A DNA stretch of 64,000 bases from Rhizocola hellebori (lineage in GTDB: Bacteria; Actinomycetota; Actinomycetes; Mycobacteriales; Micromonosporaceae), in assembly GCF_016862955.1 (NCBI RefSeq), contig NZ_BONY01000043.1, forward strand, positions 1 to 64,000. Direction: 5' to 3'. Under the pieces are notes generated by a model, which saw only the letters and a list, made by a program, of their open reading frames with translations, did no database searches and was not told where the DNA came from. The position numbers were made by a program, and so were the translations under genes. Of this stretch, positions 7,838 to 16,504 are shown one piece after another. Every line of letters begins with the position of its first letter. Within the stretch, counting starts at the first letter, position 1.

Positions 7838-9015
7838 ACGCCGCCATCGCGCTGCGCGAGCAGGGCTACCCGGGCGAGCTCATCGTGATCGGGCAGGAGC
7901 AGGAGCCGCCATATGAGCGGCCGCCGCTGTCCAAGGGATACCTCCTCGGCGATGCCGAGCGCTCTTCGGTTTTTGTCCAGACTTCATCTTGGTACCAGGA
8001 AAATGCGGTCGATCTGCGGCTGGGTCAGGAGGCCGTGGCTGTCGACGCCGCCGCGCACACGGTGACGCTCGCCTCGGGCGAGCAGATCGGCTACGCCAAG
8101 CTGTTGCTGGCCACCGGATCCGAGCCGCGACGGCTGCCCGTGCCCGGCGCCGACCAGCCGCACGTGCGCTATCTGCGCTCGCTGGCCGACAGCGAAGCGC
8201 TGCGCGAGCAGTTGCGCATGGGTGCTCACGTGGCGGTGATCGGGGCGGGCTGGATCGGCCTTGAGGTGGCCGCCGCCGCCCGCCATCACGGCGCGAACGT
8301 GAGCATCGTCGAGACCGATGCGCTGCCCCTGCGCCGGGTGCTGGGCGACGAGGTGGCCGGCGTCTTCCGCGACCTGCACCAGGCCCACGACGTGACCTTC
8401 CATTTTGGACGGTCGGTGCAGTCGATCGGCGCCGACGCGGTCATCCTCGACGACGGCACCTCGGTGCCCGCAGACGTTGTCGTGGTGGGCATCGGCGTGG
8501 CGCCGCGCACCGCCCTGGCCTCGGCCGCGGGGCTGGCCGTCGACAACGGGGTGCTGGTCTCCTCGTCGCTGCGCACCTCCGACCCCGACATCTACGCCTG
8601 CGGCGACATCGCCAGCTGGGAGCATCCCCTTATCGGGCAACGCATCCGGGTCGAGCATTGGGAAAACGCGCGGCAGAGCGGCCAGTTCGCGGCGCGGGCC
8701 ATGCTCGGTGAGGCGGGCGTTTACGACTGGCTGCCCTATTTCTTCTCCGACCAGTACGACCTGGGCATGGAATATTCGGGCTACGCCGGCCCCGGTGAGG
8801 CCGACCGGGTGGTCTTCCGCGGCGACGCCGCCGCGCGTGAGTTCATCGCCTTCTGGCTCAAGGAAAACCGGGTGCTGGCCGGTATGAACGTCAACGTCTG
8901 GGACGTGCACGACGACATCCGTGCGCTGGCCACCGCCGGGCACTCCGGCCGCAGCGTCGACCCCGGCAAGCTGGCCGATGCGCAAGTGCCCCTGGGCGAG
9001 CTGCTGGCCTCCTGA
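7798..9015 (+). CDS. FAD-dependent ferredoxin/rubredoxin reductase-type oxidoreductase
   Basis: 405 residues. FAD-binding GGSLAGVNAAIALREQGY near the N-terminus, PPYERPPLSKGYL typical of ferredoxin reductases of oxygenase and P450 systems, NAD-binding GAGWIGLEVAAAARHHG at about 145, second FAD motif ASDPDIYACGDIA-like (SDPDIYACGDIASWEHP) near 265, and a reductase C-terminal domain (YFFSDQYDLGMEYSGY). It would pass electrons from NAD(P)H to a ferredoxin, but no ferredoxin or P450 gene is adjacent. It overlaps the preceding membrane-protein gene by 40 bases. Confidence 0.92.
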   Translation: MAFVVVGGSLAGVNAAIALREQGYPGELIVIGQEQEPPYERPPLSKGYLLGDAERSSVFVQTSSWYQENAVDLRLGQEAVAVDAAAHTVTLASGEQIGYAKLLLATGSEPRRLPVPGADQPHVRYLRSLADSEALREQLRMGAHVAVIGAGWIGLEVAAAARHHGANVSIVETDALPLRRVLGDEVAGVFRDLHQAHDVTFHFGRSVQSIGADAVILDDGTSVPADVVVVGIGVAPRTALASAAGLAVDNGVLVSSSLRTSDPDIYACGDIASWEHPLIGQRIRVEHWENARQSGQFAARAMLGEAGVYDWLPYFFSDQYDLGMEYSGYAGPGEADRVVFRGDAAAREFIAFWLKENRVLAGMNVNVWDVHDDIRALATAGHSGRSVDPGKLADAQVPLGELLAS

Positions 9016-9053
9016 CCGCGGCCGGCGCAGGCACCAGGCCGGGTTGGCAGGGC

Positions 9054-9113
9054 TCAGGCGGACTCGGCTCAGGCGGACTCGGCTCAGGCCGGGCCGGCTC
9101 AGGCTGGGCCGGT
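9054..9113. repeat. Four tandem 15-bp repeats, each carrying an in-frame stop for the minus-strand gene
   Basis: Units at 9054-9068 and 9069-9083 are identical (TCAGGCGGACTCGGC); 9084-9098 and 9099-9113 are variants. The last unit contains the TGA stop of the minus-strand secreted protein (9099-9101), so the repeat is a duplicated gene end: reading through would meet three more TGA codons at 15-base intervals. Confidence 0.8.
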
Positions 9114-10154
9114 GAAGTAGATGTGGTCGTTCATGGCGTAGGTCATGACGACGGTCAGCTCGCAGGCGTCGCGGTCGATGATGTATCCGATGTCCCACGA
9201 CACGGTCTGGCCCGCGGCGATATCGGTGGGCGGGGAGGTGCCCAGCCCGCCGGCGGCGTTGTCGATGGGTGCGGCCTCTATCCCGTCGCAGCTGGCCGTC
9301 GAGGTGATCTGGTCCTTGGGCATGACCTCGGTGCCCTGATTGGCCACCGTGACCGTCACGGCGATCGCCCTGCCCTGCGGCGCGGGGGCGGAACCGCTTG
9401 TCGGGTAAGGCTTCGGCGTCGACACGGTGACCGTGGAGCGGGTGCCCTGGTAGGTCGCGCCAAGCGCCAGCCGCCGCGCGGCCTGCTCGTCGGTGAGCGG
9501 AATCGGCTCGCCGAGGCTCGCGGCGTTGAGCTTGTCGTGGAAGCGCTGGGCGGTGGCGGAGGTGTCGACCGGCGGCGGCTCGTCGGCGGAGAGCACCCCG
9601 ACGTAGCCGATGTTGTTGCCCACCCGCTCATAGAGCAGCTCCGCCTTGAACAGCTCGGCCTTGTTGACGCCCGGGTCGAGGGTGATGAGGAACTGGTCGT
9701 CGCTGCCGACGTCGGGGCCGTCGCTGACAGTGACCTTGAGCTTCATGCCGTCGATGTCAATCTCGGGGCACCCGCGCGCCACGAACTCGGCCGCCGCCAG
9801 CACGCCGCTGGCCTCCTCGGCGCTGGAATGCGAGGAGATTCCGCTGAGCACGACGGTGTACATGTCGTCGGTCATGGTGCGGCTGCCCGAAGTCGCGCCC
9901 TGCGGAAGGTAATCCAGCCGTTCCAGGCAGGTCATCGGGGCGATGTCGGTGCCGGCGCTGTCCTCGACGATGAAGGGGCCTTCGAAATCGGCCGGCTCCA
10001 AAAGGATGTCCTTCACCTCTTGCATGGTCAGCACCCGTGCCGTGCCCGGCGGTGAGCTTGGAGTCGGTGTGGGCGTGGGCTCCACAGATACTGCGGCACC
10101 GGCCATGAGCAACGAGCCGGCGCCGAAAACGGCGATCGATGTCAGAAAAGTCAT
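9099..10154 (-). CDS. Secreted protein with a PknH-sensor-like region and DUF4352-like C-terminus
   Basis: 351 residues from the ATG at 10154, chosen because of a strong GGGGGAGGCGG site. A signal segment (FLTSIAVFGAGSLLMAGAAVS) is followed by a PTPTPTPSS linker. Residues ~45-215 (VLTMQEVKDILLEPADFEG, then alternating strands and helices) are reminiscent of extracellular sensor or lipoprotein domains of the PknH-C type. Residues ~245-351 (AIAVTVTVANQGTEVMP, SWDIGYIIDRDACELTVVM) resemble DUF4352-like immunoglobulin folds. Both similarities are by eye. It lies downstream of the GH64 gene with a hairpin between them, so it is probably transcribed separately. Confidence 0.65.
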   Translation of the reverse strand: MTFLTSIAVFGAGSLLMAGAAVSVEPTPTPTPSSPPGTARVLTMQEVKDILLEPADFEGPFIVEDSAGTDIAPMTCLERLDYLPQGATSGSRTMTDDMYTVVLSGISSHSSAEEASGVLAAAEFVARGCPEIDIDGMKLKVTVSDGPDVGSDDQFLITLDPGVNKAELFKAELLYERVGNNIGYVGVLSADEPPPVDTSATAQRFHDKLNAASLGEPIPLTDEQAARRLALGATYQGTRSTVTVSTPKPYPTSGSAPAPQGRAIAVTVTVANQGTEVMPKDQITSTASCDGIEAAPIDNAAGGLGTSPPTDIAAGQTVSWDIGYIIDRDACELTVVMTYAMNDHIYFTGPA

Positions 10155-10221
10155 GTCAACCGCCTCCCCCCGATCCACGCTACGCGATGTCCCTGACCGC
10201 CATGCGGCATTCGACGGGGTC

Positions 10222-10250
10222 GGGGTGGGCACGCCTGGCGTGCCCACCCC
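10222..10250 (-). terminator. Strong hairpin after the GH64 gene
   Basis: GGGGTGGGCACGCC (10222-10235) and GGCGTGCCCACCCC (10237-10250) form a perfect 14-bp inverted repeat around a single T. It lies 17 bases past the glucanase stop codon and upstream of the next minus-strand gene, as expected for a GC-rich actinobacterial terminator without a U-tract. Confidence 0.6.
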
Positions 10251-10266
10251 GGGCGATATCGGGTTG

Positions 10267-12060
10267 CTACCAGCCGACCGCCACCAGCAGCCACTGCGGG
10301 TTGCCGTGGGAGACGAACGACGACTGGTTGGCGAAGTCGTCATACGGGAATCCGTAGGACAGCTTGCTGATGGCGTGGTCGTGCCAGAACTTGGAGTAGT
10401 AGTTGGCCGGACCGGTGAGATAGAAGTTGGCCGGAATCTGTTGCTGCGCAGGCGTTAGCGTGGCGACATGCCGGTTGAGGGCGGCGCACATGCTGGGGTT
10501 GTTGGCCAGGCTCCCGGCGCATCCGAAGATGTCCGAGGTGGCCGCGGTGACCCCGACCGACTGCGCGTAGGCGGTGAAGTAGCCGGCGTTGACGCCGCCG
10601 GCCCGGAAACTCGGGTCGCTGCCGGGGGCCACGATCCGGAATGGGGTGTAGTTCTGTGCCAGCACACGGAATTGGGCCGGTACCTCGTCAATGAACCTTT
10701 GGAAGGTGACCGCGCGATCCTCGGCGAAGGTCGCCTGATCCTCGCCCACCTGGACGTCGTAGCCGTCCTGGGCGCGCAGGCGCATGGCCAGCTTGAGGCC
10801 GAAGGCGTCCACCCGGGTGGTGTTGCCGTTGAAGACCGCGGGCCCGACCGTGAACTCGATGAAGTCCCAGTACTGGCCGGTCGGTGAGCCGAGGTAGAAG
10901 TACATCCGGCCGGCCGAGTTGGCGGGCATGTCGATGTAGGGCTGTTCGGCGATCGAGCGGGTCTGCCCGTTGAAGCTCCAGAAGACCTGGCTGTCCGGGT
11001 AACGGCCGTTGGTGCGGTTGAGAATCTTCACCATCACCACGTTTTGCGCGGGCGGGATGGTGGAGGTGTCGCCCCAGAATCCGCCCGGGTTGGGGCTCGG
11101 GCTCGTGGTGGGGCTTGCGGTGGGGCTGGTGGTCGGCGACGTGCCCGACCGCACCGCGAACTCGAACAGCGAGTAGCCGTAGGCGGTGGCCCGGACGGTG
11201 CCGTTCATCCGCACGTAGCGTCCGCTGCCGGAGACGGCGAGGGTCTGGGTGCCGCCCGTGCCGGTGGTGGTGCTGAAAATGGTGCTCCAGGTGGAAGCGT
11301 TGGCCGACACCTGGATCTGGAACGAGCGGGCGAAGGCGGCCTCCCAGGTCAGCACCACCTGGCAGATGCTCAGGGAGCTGCCCAGGTCGACCTGGATCCA
11401 CTGCGGGTCGCTGAAGGCGCTGGCCCAGCGGGTGGCGGTGTTGCCGTCGAAGGCAGCGGAGGCGGGGAAGGTGGCGTTCTCCACCGAGGAAGCGGTGGCG
11501 GGCCGGCCCTGTGCCACGTTGGCGGTGCCGCAGCCCGGGTTGGTGCCGCTGATGGTGCCGAAGATCTGGAACTCCCACAGCGAGTAGCCGTAGGCGGTGG
11601 CCCGCGCGGTGCCGTTCATCCGCACGTAGCGGCCGGTTCCGGTGATGGCCAAGGTCTGGATGCCGCCGGTCGCGGTGGTGGTGCTGTAGATCGTGGTCCA
11701 GGTGGTCCCGTTGGCGGAGACCTGGATCTGGAAGGCGCGGGCATAGGCGGCCTCCCAGTTGAGGACCACCTGGTCGATCGCGGCGCTGGCGCCCAGGTCG
11801 ACCTGAATCCATTGGGGATCGCTGAACGCGCTCGACCAGCGGGTGCCGGTGTTGCCGTCCACGGCGGCCGAAGCCGGGGTGGCGGCGTTCTCCGCCGACG
11901 AGGCGGTGGCCGGTTTTCCTTGCGAGATAAGGGGACCGGCGGCGCTGGCGCCGGTGACGGCCACCACGGCGTAGGTGGTCAGCAGGCCGAGCAGCGCGGC
12001 CAGTGCGGCCAGCAGCGCGCGGCGCCGCGCGGGATGGGGGGCAGAGCGAATGGAGAGCAT
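10267..12060 (-). CDS. Secreted GH64 beta-1,3-glucanase with two discoidin (F5/8 C) domains
   Basis: 597 residues. Signal peptide 1-41; F5/8 type C domains at ~44-168 and ~180-305, each with the RWxSAFSDPQWIQVDLG and GRYVRMNGTxRATAYGYSL motifs; a Thr/Ser/Pro linker 306-326; and a GH64 catalytic domain 328-597. The WDFIEFTVG and TRVDAFGLKL motifs place Glu402 and Asp418 exactly 16 residues apart, as for the Glu/Asp catalytic pair of laminaripentaose-producing GH64 enzymes (from memory), and the C-terminal YGFPYDDF is also typical. Predicted role: digesting fungal or algal beta-1,3-glucan outside the cell. A LacI-type operator lies 108 bases upstream. Confidence 0.88.
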   Translation of the reverse strand: MLSIRSAPHPARRRALLAALAALLGLLTTYAVVAVTGASAAGPLISQGKPATASSAENAATPASAAVDGNTGTRWSSAFSDPQWIQVDLGASAAIDQVVLNWEAAYARAFQIQVSANGTTWTTIYSTTTATGGIQTLAITGTGRYVRMNGTARATAYGYSLWEFQIFGTISGTNPGCGTANVAQGRPATASSVENATFPASAAFDGNTATRWASAFSDPQWIQVDLGSSLSICQVVLTWEAAFARSFQIQVSANASTWSTIFSTTTGTGGTQTLAVSGSGRYVRMNGTVRATAYGYSLFEFAVRSGTSPTTSPTASPTTSPSPNPGGFWGDTSTIPPAQNVVMVKILNRTNGRYPDSQVFWSFNGQTRSIAEQPYIDMPANSAGRMYFYLGSPTGQYWDFIEFTVGPAVFNGNTTRVDAFGLKLAMRLRAQDGYDVQVGEDQATFAEDRAVTFQRFIDEVPAQFRVLAQNYTPFRIVAPGSDPSFRAGGVNAGYFTAYAQSVGVTAATSDIFGCAGSLANNPSMCAALNRHVATLTPAQQQIPANFYLTGPANYYSKFWHDHAISKLSYGFPYDDFANQSSFVSHGNPQWLLVAVGW

Positions 12061-12167
12061 GACAAAGCTCCTGACCTGGGGACGGGCATACAGTCAGAGT
12101 CGTTGCCAGAGGCGCCGCCGACCCCTGAAAAGGGTTGCCGCTGGTGCACGACGGACGATCATCTATC

Positions 12168-12185
12168 TGGGAGAGCGCTCTCCCA
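12168..12185. promoter_or_regulatory. LacI/CebR-type operator upstream of the GH64 glucanase
   Basis: TGGGAGAGCGCTCTCCCA is an 18-base perfect palindrome. It extends the CebR box of Streptomyces (TGGGAGCGCTCCCA) and shares its GAGCGCTC core. It lies between the divergent glucanase (start 12060) and VOC-protein genes, and repression lifted by a glucan oligosaccharide is the likely control. Confidence 0.75.
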
Positions 12186-12294
12186 TTCGGTCAGCGTTGT
12201 CGATGCCCGCCGCACTGTCAAGAGGCTTGTCCTACCCATGGGCGATCATCGGGTGATGCGAGGACGAATCAAAGGTGACGCGGCCGCGCCGCGC

Positions 12295-12660
12295 ATGTCC
12301 AGAAACGATTTTTGGGGAGTGGTGCTCGACGCGCCAGACGCGGGCGAGCTGGCGGGCTTCTACGCGAGCCTGCTGGAGTGGGAGATCTACAAGGCCGAGC
12401 CCGCGTTCGTTACGGTGGCCCCACCCGACGGCGTGGCCTACCTGGCGTGCCAGACCGCCGAGGGCTACCAGCGGCCGGTGTGGCCCAACGCGGCCCAGGC
12501 CCAGCAGATGATGATGCATCTGGACTTCGAGGTCAGCGACCTGGAGACCGCGGTGGGCCACGCCATCGAGCTTGGCGCGGTCCAGGCCGAGTTTCAGCCG
12601 CAGTCCAATGTCCGGGTGATGCTCGACCCTGCGGGCCACCCGTTCTGCCTGTATACGTGA
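12295..12660 (+). CDS. VOC-superfamily (glyoxalase/bleomycin resistance-like) protein
   Basis: 121 residues beginning MSRNDFWGVVLDAPDAGELAGFYASLLEWEIYK, a standard VOC opening in which a beta-alpha-beta-beta-beta unit is followed by a second (MMMHLDFEVSDLETAVGHAIELGA ... VRVMLDPAGHPFCLY). His in MMMHLDFEV and Asp/Gly/His in LDPAGHPFCLY are at the usual metal-site positions. In-frame ATGs at 12238 and 12256 would lengthen it without adding family sequence. The gene ends 3 bases from the convergent LigD-like gene. The substrate is unknown. Confidence 0.8.
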   Translation: MSRNDFWGVVLDAPDAGELAGFYASLLEWEIYKAEPAFVTVAPPDGVAYLACQTAEGYQRPVWPNAAQAQQMMMHLDFEVSDLETAVGHAIELGAVQAEFQPQSNVRVMLDPAGHPFCLYT

Positions 12661-12663
12661 CCG

Positions 12664-14298
12664 TCAGCTCAGCGCCGGCAGGTGCTGGGTGTGCAGCAGC
12701 ACGTCGCGAAACAGGTCACCCTTTTCGGCCAGCCGCTGGGGAAGGGTGCGGATGGTGAAGCCGTCCGGGGTGAGGGTGGGGTCGTCGAGCTCGTCCCAGG
12801 TGATGGGGGCCGAGACCGGCGCCCCCGCCGCCGGGCGCGGACTGTAGGGCGCGACAAGGGTTTTGTTCACCGCGTTCTGCGTGTAGTCGAGGCGGGCCAG
12901 CCCGGAGCGGTCGCTCTTCTGCCATTTCCAGCTGACCAGATCGGGCACCACCGCTCCCACCATTTTGGACAGTTGCTGGACCCAGACCCGGGTTTGCTCG
13001 AAGCTGGGGCCGGGCGCGATCGGTACCCATATCTGGATACCCCGTCTGCCGGTCACCTTGGCACGGGCGGACACCCCGAGATGCTCGAAGGCGGTGCGGT
13101 GCAACCGTGCCAGCGCCAGCAGATCGTCCCAGCTGGTCTGGGTGCCCGGGTCGAGGTCGATGAGCGCATAGGTCGGCTTGGCCGGCTCCTGCGCCAGCGA
13201 AGTCCAGGCGTGCCACTCCAAAGCGCCGAAGTTGGCGGCCCAGACCAGCGCGGCCGGCTCATCGACCACCAGGTAGGTGTGCGTCTCGCCACGGTCGGCG
13301 CCCGGATTCTCCCAGCGCGGCACCCATTGCGGGGCATGGTCGGGCAGCTGCTTGTGCCAGAAGCCTTTGGTCTGAGCGCCGTTGGGGAAGCGGTTGAGGT
13401 TCATCGCCCGCCCGGCCACGTAGGGCAGCAGGATCGGGGCCACCTGAGCGCTGTAGGCCAACAGCTCCCGCTTGGTGACCGGCTCCTGCGCGGGCAGCGC
13501 CGGGAAGAGCACCTTGTCGAGGTTGGTGACTTTGAGCTCGCGGCCGAACACCTGCCAGCGGCCGCCGGCGGCGGGCAGGTCGTCCAGGGCGGCCAGCTCG
13601 TCGGGCGAAACCGGGGGCGCGGTGGCCGGTTTGAGCGCCACCGAGGCCTGCTCGGCCGGCAGCTCGGAATGCCAGGCCCGGTCGGGGTCGGCCTTGACCT
13701 CGTCGTTGGTGCGCCCGGAAAGCACCGAGCGCGGATGGTCTTCGGGATCCCAGCCCGCCACGGCGAACTCGTCGCGCTTGTGCAGCAGCAGCCACTCGTT
13801 CTTGCCGGACCGGCTGGAGTTGCTGCGCACCAACACAAACCGGCCGCGTAGTTTCTGCCCCTGCAGGTCGACGTGGATTTCCCCGTCGGCCACAGCCTGC
13901 CCGGCGTCGGCGCTCTTGCTGGCGCGGTGCCGGTGGACCTCGAAGGTGCCCACGTCCCAGACGATGACGTCGCCGCCGCCGTACTGGCCGGCTGGGATCA
14001 CCCCTTCGAAATCGAAGTAGTCCAGCGGATGGTCCTCGACGTGGAAGGCGGCCCGCCGCACGGCCGGGTCGAGCGTGGGCCCCTTGGGCACCGCCCAGCT
14101 GACCAGCACGCCGTCGATCTCCAGGCGGAAGTCGTAGTGCAGCCGCCTTGCTCGGTGGCGCTGCACCACGAAACGCGGTGCCGCGCCGGCTTCGGGCATC
14201 GACCGCTCGCCCGAGGGCTCCGGGGTGCACGCGAAGTCCCGCTTGCGTTGGTAGGTCGCAAGCTGTTCCTTGGCGCGCGAAGCTGGTCTTTCAGGCAA
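12664..14298 (-). CDS. LigD-like DNA repair protein: 3'-phosphoesterase plus polymerase domains, no ligase domain
   Basis: About 544 residues. It starts with LATYQRKRDFACTPEPSGE, then a LigD 3'-phosphoesterase domain (FVVQRHRARRLHYDFRLEIDG, FHVEDHPLDYFDFEGVIPAGQYGGG, LRGRFVLVR) to ~175. After a linker comes the primase-polymerase domain (~230-540: NLDKVLFP, AQTKGFWHKQLP, ALIDLDPG with the two metal-binding Asp, VTGRRGIQIWVPI, ARLDYTQNAVNKTLVAPYS). No ATP-dependent ligase domain is present. It should act in Ku-dependent end joining or related gap filling, with a ligase supplied elsewhere. The likely start is a TTG at 14298 overlapping the stop of the upstream gene. Confidence 0.85.
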   Translation of the reverse strand: MPERPASRAKEQLATYQRKRDFACTPEPSGERSMPEAGAAPRFVVQRHRARRLHYDFRLEIDGVLVSWAVPKGPTLDPAVRRAAFHVEDHPLDYFDFEGVIPAGQYGGGDVIVWDVGTFEVHRHRASKSADAGQAVADGEIHVDLQGQKLRGRFVLVRSNSSRSGKNEWLLLHKRDEFAVAGWDPEDHPRSVLSGRTNDEVKADPDRAWHSELPAEQASVALKPATAPPVSPDELAALDDLPAAGGRWQVFGRELKVTNLDKVLFPALPAQEPVTKRELLAYSAQVAPILLPYVAGRAMNLNRFPNGAQTKGFWHKQLPDHAPQWVPRWENPGADRGETHTYLVVDEPAALVWAANFGALEWHAWTSLAQEPAKPTYALIDLDPGTQTSWDDLLALARLHRTAFEHLGVSARAKVTGRRGIQIWVPIAPGPSFEQTRVWVQQLSKMVGAVVPDLVSWKWQKSDRSGLARLDYTQNAVNKTLVAPYSPRPAAGAPVSAPITWDELDDPTLTPDGFTIRTLPQRLAEKGDLFRDVLLHTQHLPALS

Positions 14299-15199
14299 GC
14301 TGAGGTAGCACCTCGCCCATGAGGACGTCGAGATGGTCCAGGTCGGACAGGTCCAGGATCTGCAGGAACACCCGGCTCGCACCGGCCTGGGCGAACTGGG
14401 CGATCTGCTCGGCCACCTGATCGGGTGTGCCGTACAGCGGCGGCGGGCCGCCGATGGCTTCCGCGCGGCGCTTGGCGTCGCCGTCTGTCCGTCCACATGC
14501 GACGGTCTGCGCGACCGAGTAGACCGGCTGCGGCCGCGAAAGCTCCTGGCACGCCTGCGTTACGCGTTGATAGACCTCGCGGGTGTCGGCCACCGAACGG
14601 AACGGCACATTGAACTCGTCGGCGAAACGGGCGGCCAGCTCGGGTGTGCGCTTGGGGCCGGCCCCGCCGACGATGATCGGCGGCCGGGGCGACTGCGCCG
14701 GCTTGGGCAGCGCGGGGGAGTCGGCCAGCTGGTAATGCTTGCCGTGGAAGCTGAACAGCTCGCCGGGTGGGGTGGTCCACAGGCCGGTGATGATGGCCAG
14801 CTGCTCTTCGAGCCGGTCGAAGCGCTCCCGGACCGGGGGAAACGGCACCCCGTAGGCGGTGTGCTCGGCGTCGTACCAGCCGGCGCCCAGGCCCAGCTCG
14901 ACGCGGCCACCGCTCATCTGGTCGACCTGAGCGACGGTGATCGCGAGCAGGCCCGGCATCCGGAACGTCGCCGAGGTGAGCAGGGTGCCCAGGCGGATGC
15001 GTGAGGTCTGCACGGCCAGCGCCGCCAGCGTGGCCCACGAGTCGGTGGGGCCGGGCATCCCGGAACGCTTACCCATCCGCAGAAAGTGGTCGGAGCGGAA
15101 GAACGCCTCGAAGCCGAGCTGCTCGGCGTGCAGAGCCAGCCGGAGCTGATCGGCATAGGAGGCACCTTGCTGAGGCTCGATGAAAACGGCAACCCGCAT
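14291..15199 (-). CDS. LLM-class F420-dependent oxidoreductase
   Basis: 302 residues of the luciferase-like monooxygenase TIM barrel: MRVAVFIEPQQGASYADQLRLALHAEQLGFEAFFRSDHFL at the N-terminus, RIRLGTLLTSATFRMPGLLAITVAQVDQMSGGRVELGLGAGWY in the core, RPPIIVGGAGPKRTPELAARFAD and a C-terminal GTPDQVAEQIAQFAQAGASRVFLQ. This subgroup normally uses coenzyme F420. The substrate is unknown. A TAGGAT -10-like box lies 8 bases ahead of the ATG. The LigD-like gene overlaps its 3' end, so the pair is cotranscribed. Confidence 0.88.
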   Translation of the reverse strand: MRVAVFIEPQQGASYADQLRLALHAEQLGFEAFFRSDHFLRMGKRSGMPGPTDSWATLAALAVQTSRIRLGTLLTSATFRMPGLLAITVAQVDQMSGGRVELGLGAGWYDAEHTAYGVPFPPVRERFDRLEEQLAIITGLWTTPPGELFSFHGKHYQLADSPALPKPAQSPRPPIIVGGAGPKRTPELAARFADEFNVPFRSVADTREVYQRVTQACQELSRPQPVYSVAQTVACGRTDGDAKRRAEAIGGPPPLYGTPDQVAEQIAQFAQAGASRVFLQILDLSDLDHLDVLMGEVLPQLA

Positions 15200-15210
15200 A
15201 GGAACCGATC

Positions 15211-15948
15211 CTAGCCGCCAGGGCTGAACCCGTTGCTGATCGAAAGGTTGCGCCCGATCGCGCTGCGCTGGGTCGGGGCGATGCTGAGCTGCAGCTTCTC
15301 GATCGCGACCGCCACCCGCAGCTGCATCGCCCGCGCGCTGGGATGGATCATCGGCTGATATCCGGCGGCCAGGGTGGCGACGGTGGACGCGGGCGTGAGC
15401 ACCTCGACGGTCGTCGTCGGCGCGAAGACCTGCGGCTCCGAGTAGCCCAGGAATGACCAGCGCAACAGCCTTCCCCGCACGACCAGGTAGGTCGCGTCGT
15501 CGAGGCGGACCATGGCCCCGTCGGGAAGCGTGTAGAGCATCGCCTGGCGGGTGAGCTGACGGCGGGTACGAGAATGGACCCGCTCGGAGTGCAGCTGGTT
15601 GTCCAGCTCGGGAGCACGCGGCCGCTCCTGCAGAGCGCGGGCCCGCCGCCAGGCGTCGGCGAAGGCGGCGAGGCTGGCGCGGCGGCAGAACCCGCACGGC
15701 CGGTGCCCGGCCGCCAGCGCGGTCGCCTCATCGAGGAAGAACAGCGCCGTCCACCGGCCCGGTGGCATCGGATCGCGCTGCACGTCCTTGTAGGCCAGCA
15801 CACAGCACAGCCATGCCTTCGACCGCCAGCGCGGGACCCCGAGCTTGCGGTCGGGTCCGTGAAGACAGCCCCGGTTGCCCATCAGCAGCCCCCGCGCCGA
15901 CACGGCAACGATCTCTGAGGTGGGTGTCACCCGATTCTGAAGTGGCAT
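15211..15948 (-). CDS. Conserved actinobacterial protein of unknown function
   Basis: 245 residues from MPLQNRVTPTSEIVAVSARGLLMGNRGCLHG. The pattern MGNRG, RWRSKAWLCCVL, PGRWTALFFLDEATALAAGHRPCGFCRR and LPDGAMVRL is one I recall from widespread uncharacterised bacterial proteins. The CGFC pair plus upstream cysteines might bind metal or nucleic acid, but nothing is proven. I prefer the ATG at 15948; an upstream start at 15978 would add ten residues. It lies between smpB and the LLM oxidoreductase on the same strand. Confidence 0.65.
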   Translation of the reverse strand: MPLQNRVTPTSEIVAVSARGLLMGNRGCLHGPDRKLGVPRWRSKAWLCCVLAYKDVQRDPMPPGRWTALFFLDEATALAAGHRPCGFCRRASLAAFADAWRRARALQERPRAPELDNQLHSERVHSRTRRQLTRQAMLYTLPDGAMVRLDDATYLVVRGRLLRWSFLGYSEPQVFAPTTTVEVLTPASTVATLAAGYQPMIHPSARAMQLRVAVAIEKLQLSIAPTQRSAIGRNLSISNGFSPGG

Positions 15949-15998
15949 CGCCGCGAAATCTACCCCCGGGGTATCCACTTTTGCACCGGCGAGGCGAG

Positions 15999-16487
15999 CT
16001 ACCCTTTCCGGCCCTTCAGTCGGCGGCCCATCGCCCGAGCGATCTCCCGGTTGGCGTCCCGCTCGGCGATGGCCTGGCGTTTGTCGTACTCCCGCTTGCC
16101 CCGGGCGATGGCCAGCTCGATCTTCGCCCAGCCGTTCTCGAAGTACATCGACAACGGGATCAGGGTCAGCCCGCTCTCCTTGGTCTTGTCGAGGATCTTC
16201 TTGATCTCGGTGCGGTGCAGCAGTAGTTTGCGGACCCGGCGGGTGTGAATGGTGGCCCGGTTGGCGTGCCCGTAAGCGGCGATGTGCAGGCCGTGCAGCA
16301 TGATCTCGCCGTCTCGTTCCTGGCCGAACGCCTCCACGATGGACACCTGCCGGGCCCGGGCCGCCTTCACTTCGTCGCCCAGGAGGGCGATTCCCGCTTC
16401 GTAGGTCTTCAGGATGGCGTAATCGTGTCGCGCCCGGCGGTTGGAGGCGATGACGACGCGCTCGGTTTGCCTGGACCTAGCTTCCAT
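15999..16487 (-). CDS. smpB: SsrA-binding protein SmpB
   Basis: 162 residues. VIASNRRARHDYAILKTYEAGIALLGDEVKAARARQVSIVEAF is the start of the SmpB beta-barrel, and the C-terminal ELAIARGKREYDKRQAIAERDANREIARAMGRRLKG is the basic tail that enters the mRNA channel. SmpB delivers tmRNA to stalled ribosomes for trans-translation. The start is ATG at 16487 or nine bases earlier at 16496. I found no ssrA gene in the neighbouring gaps, which are too short for one. Confidence 0.95.
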   Translation of the reverse strand: MEARSRQTERVVIASNRRARHDYAILKTYEAGIALLGDEVKAARARQVSIVEAFGQERDGEIMLHGLHIAAYGHANRATIHTRRVRKLLLHRTEIKKILDKTKESGLTLIPLSMYFENGWAKIELAIARGKREYDKRQAIAERDANREIARAMGRRLKGRKG

Positions 16488-16504
16488 CCCGCCCATGGTA
16501 GCGG

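Noticed and set aside
11044-12294. Long frame upstream of the VOC protein
   Set aside because: It is antisense to the GH64 discoidin domains, Gly/Ala/Arg-rich, and crosses the operator at 12168.
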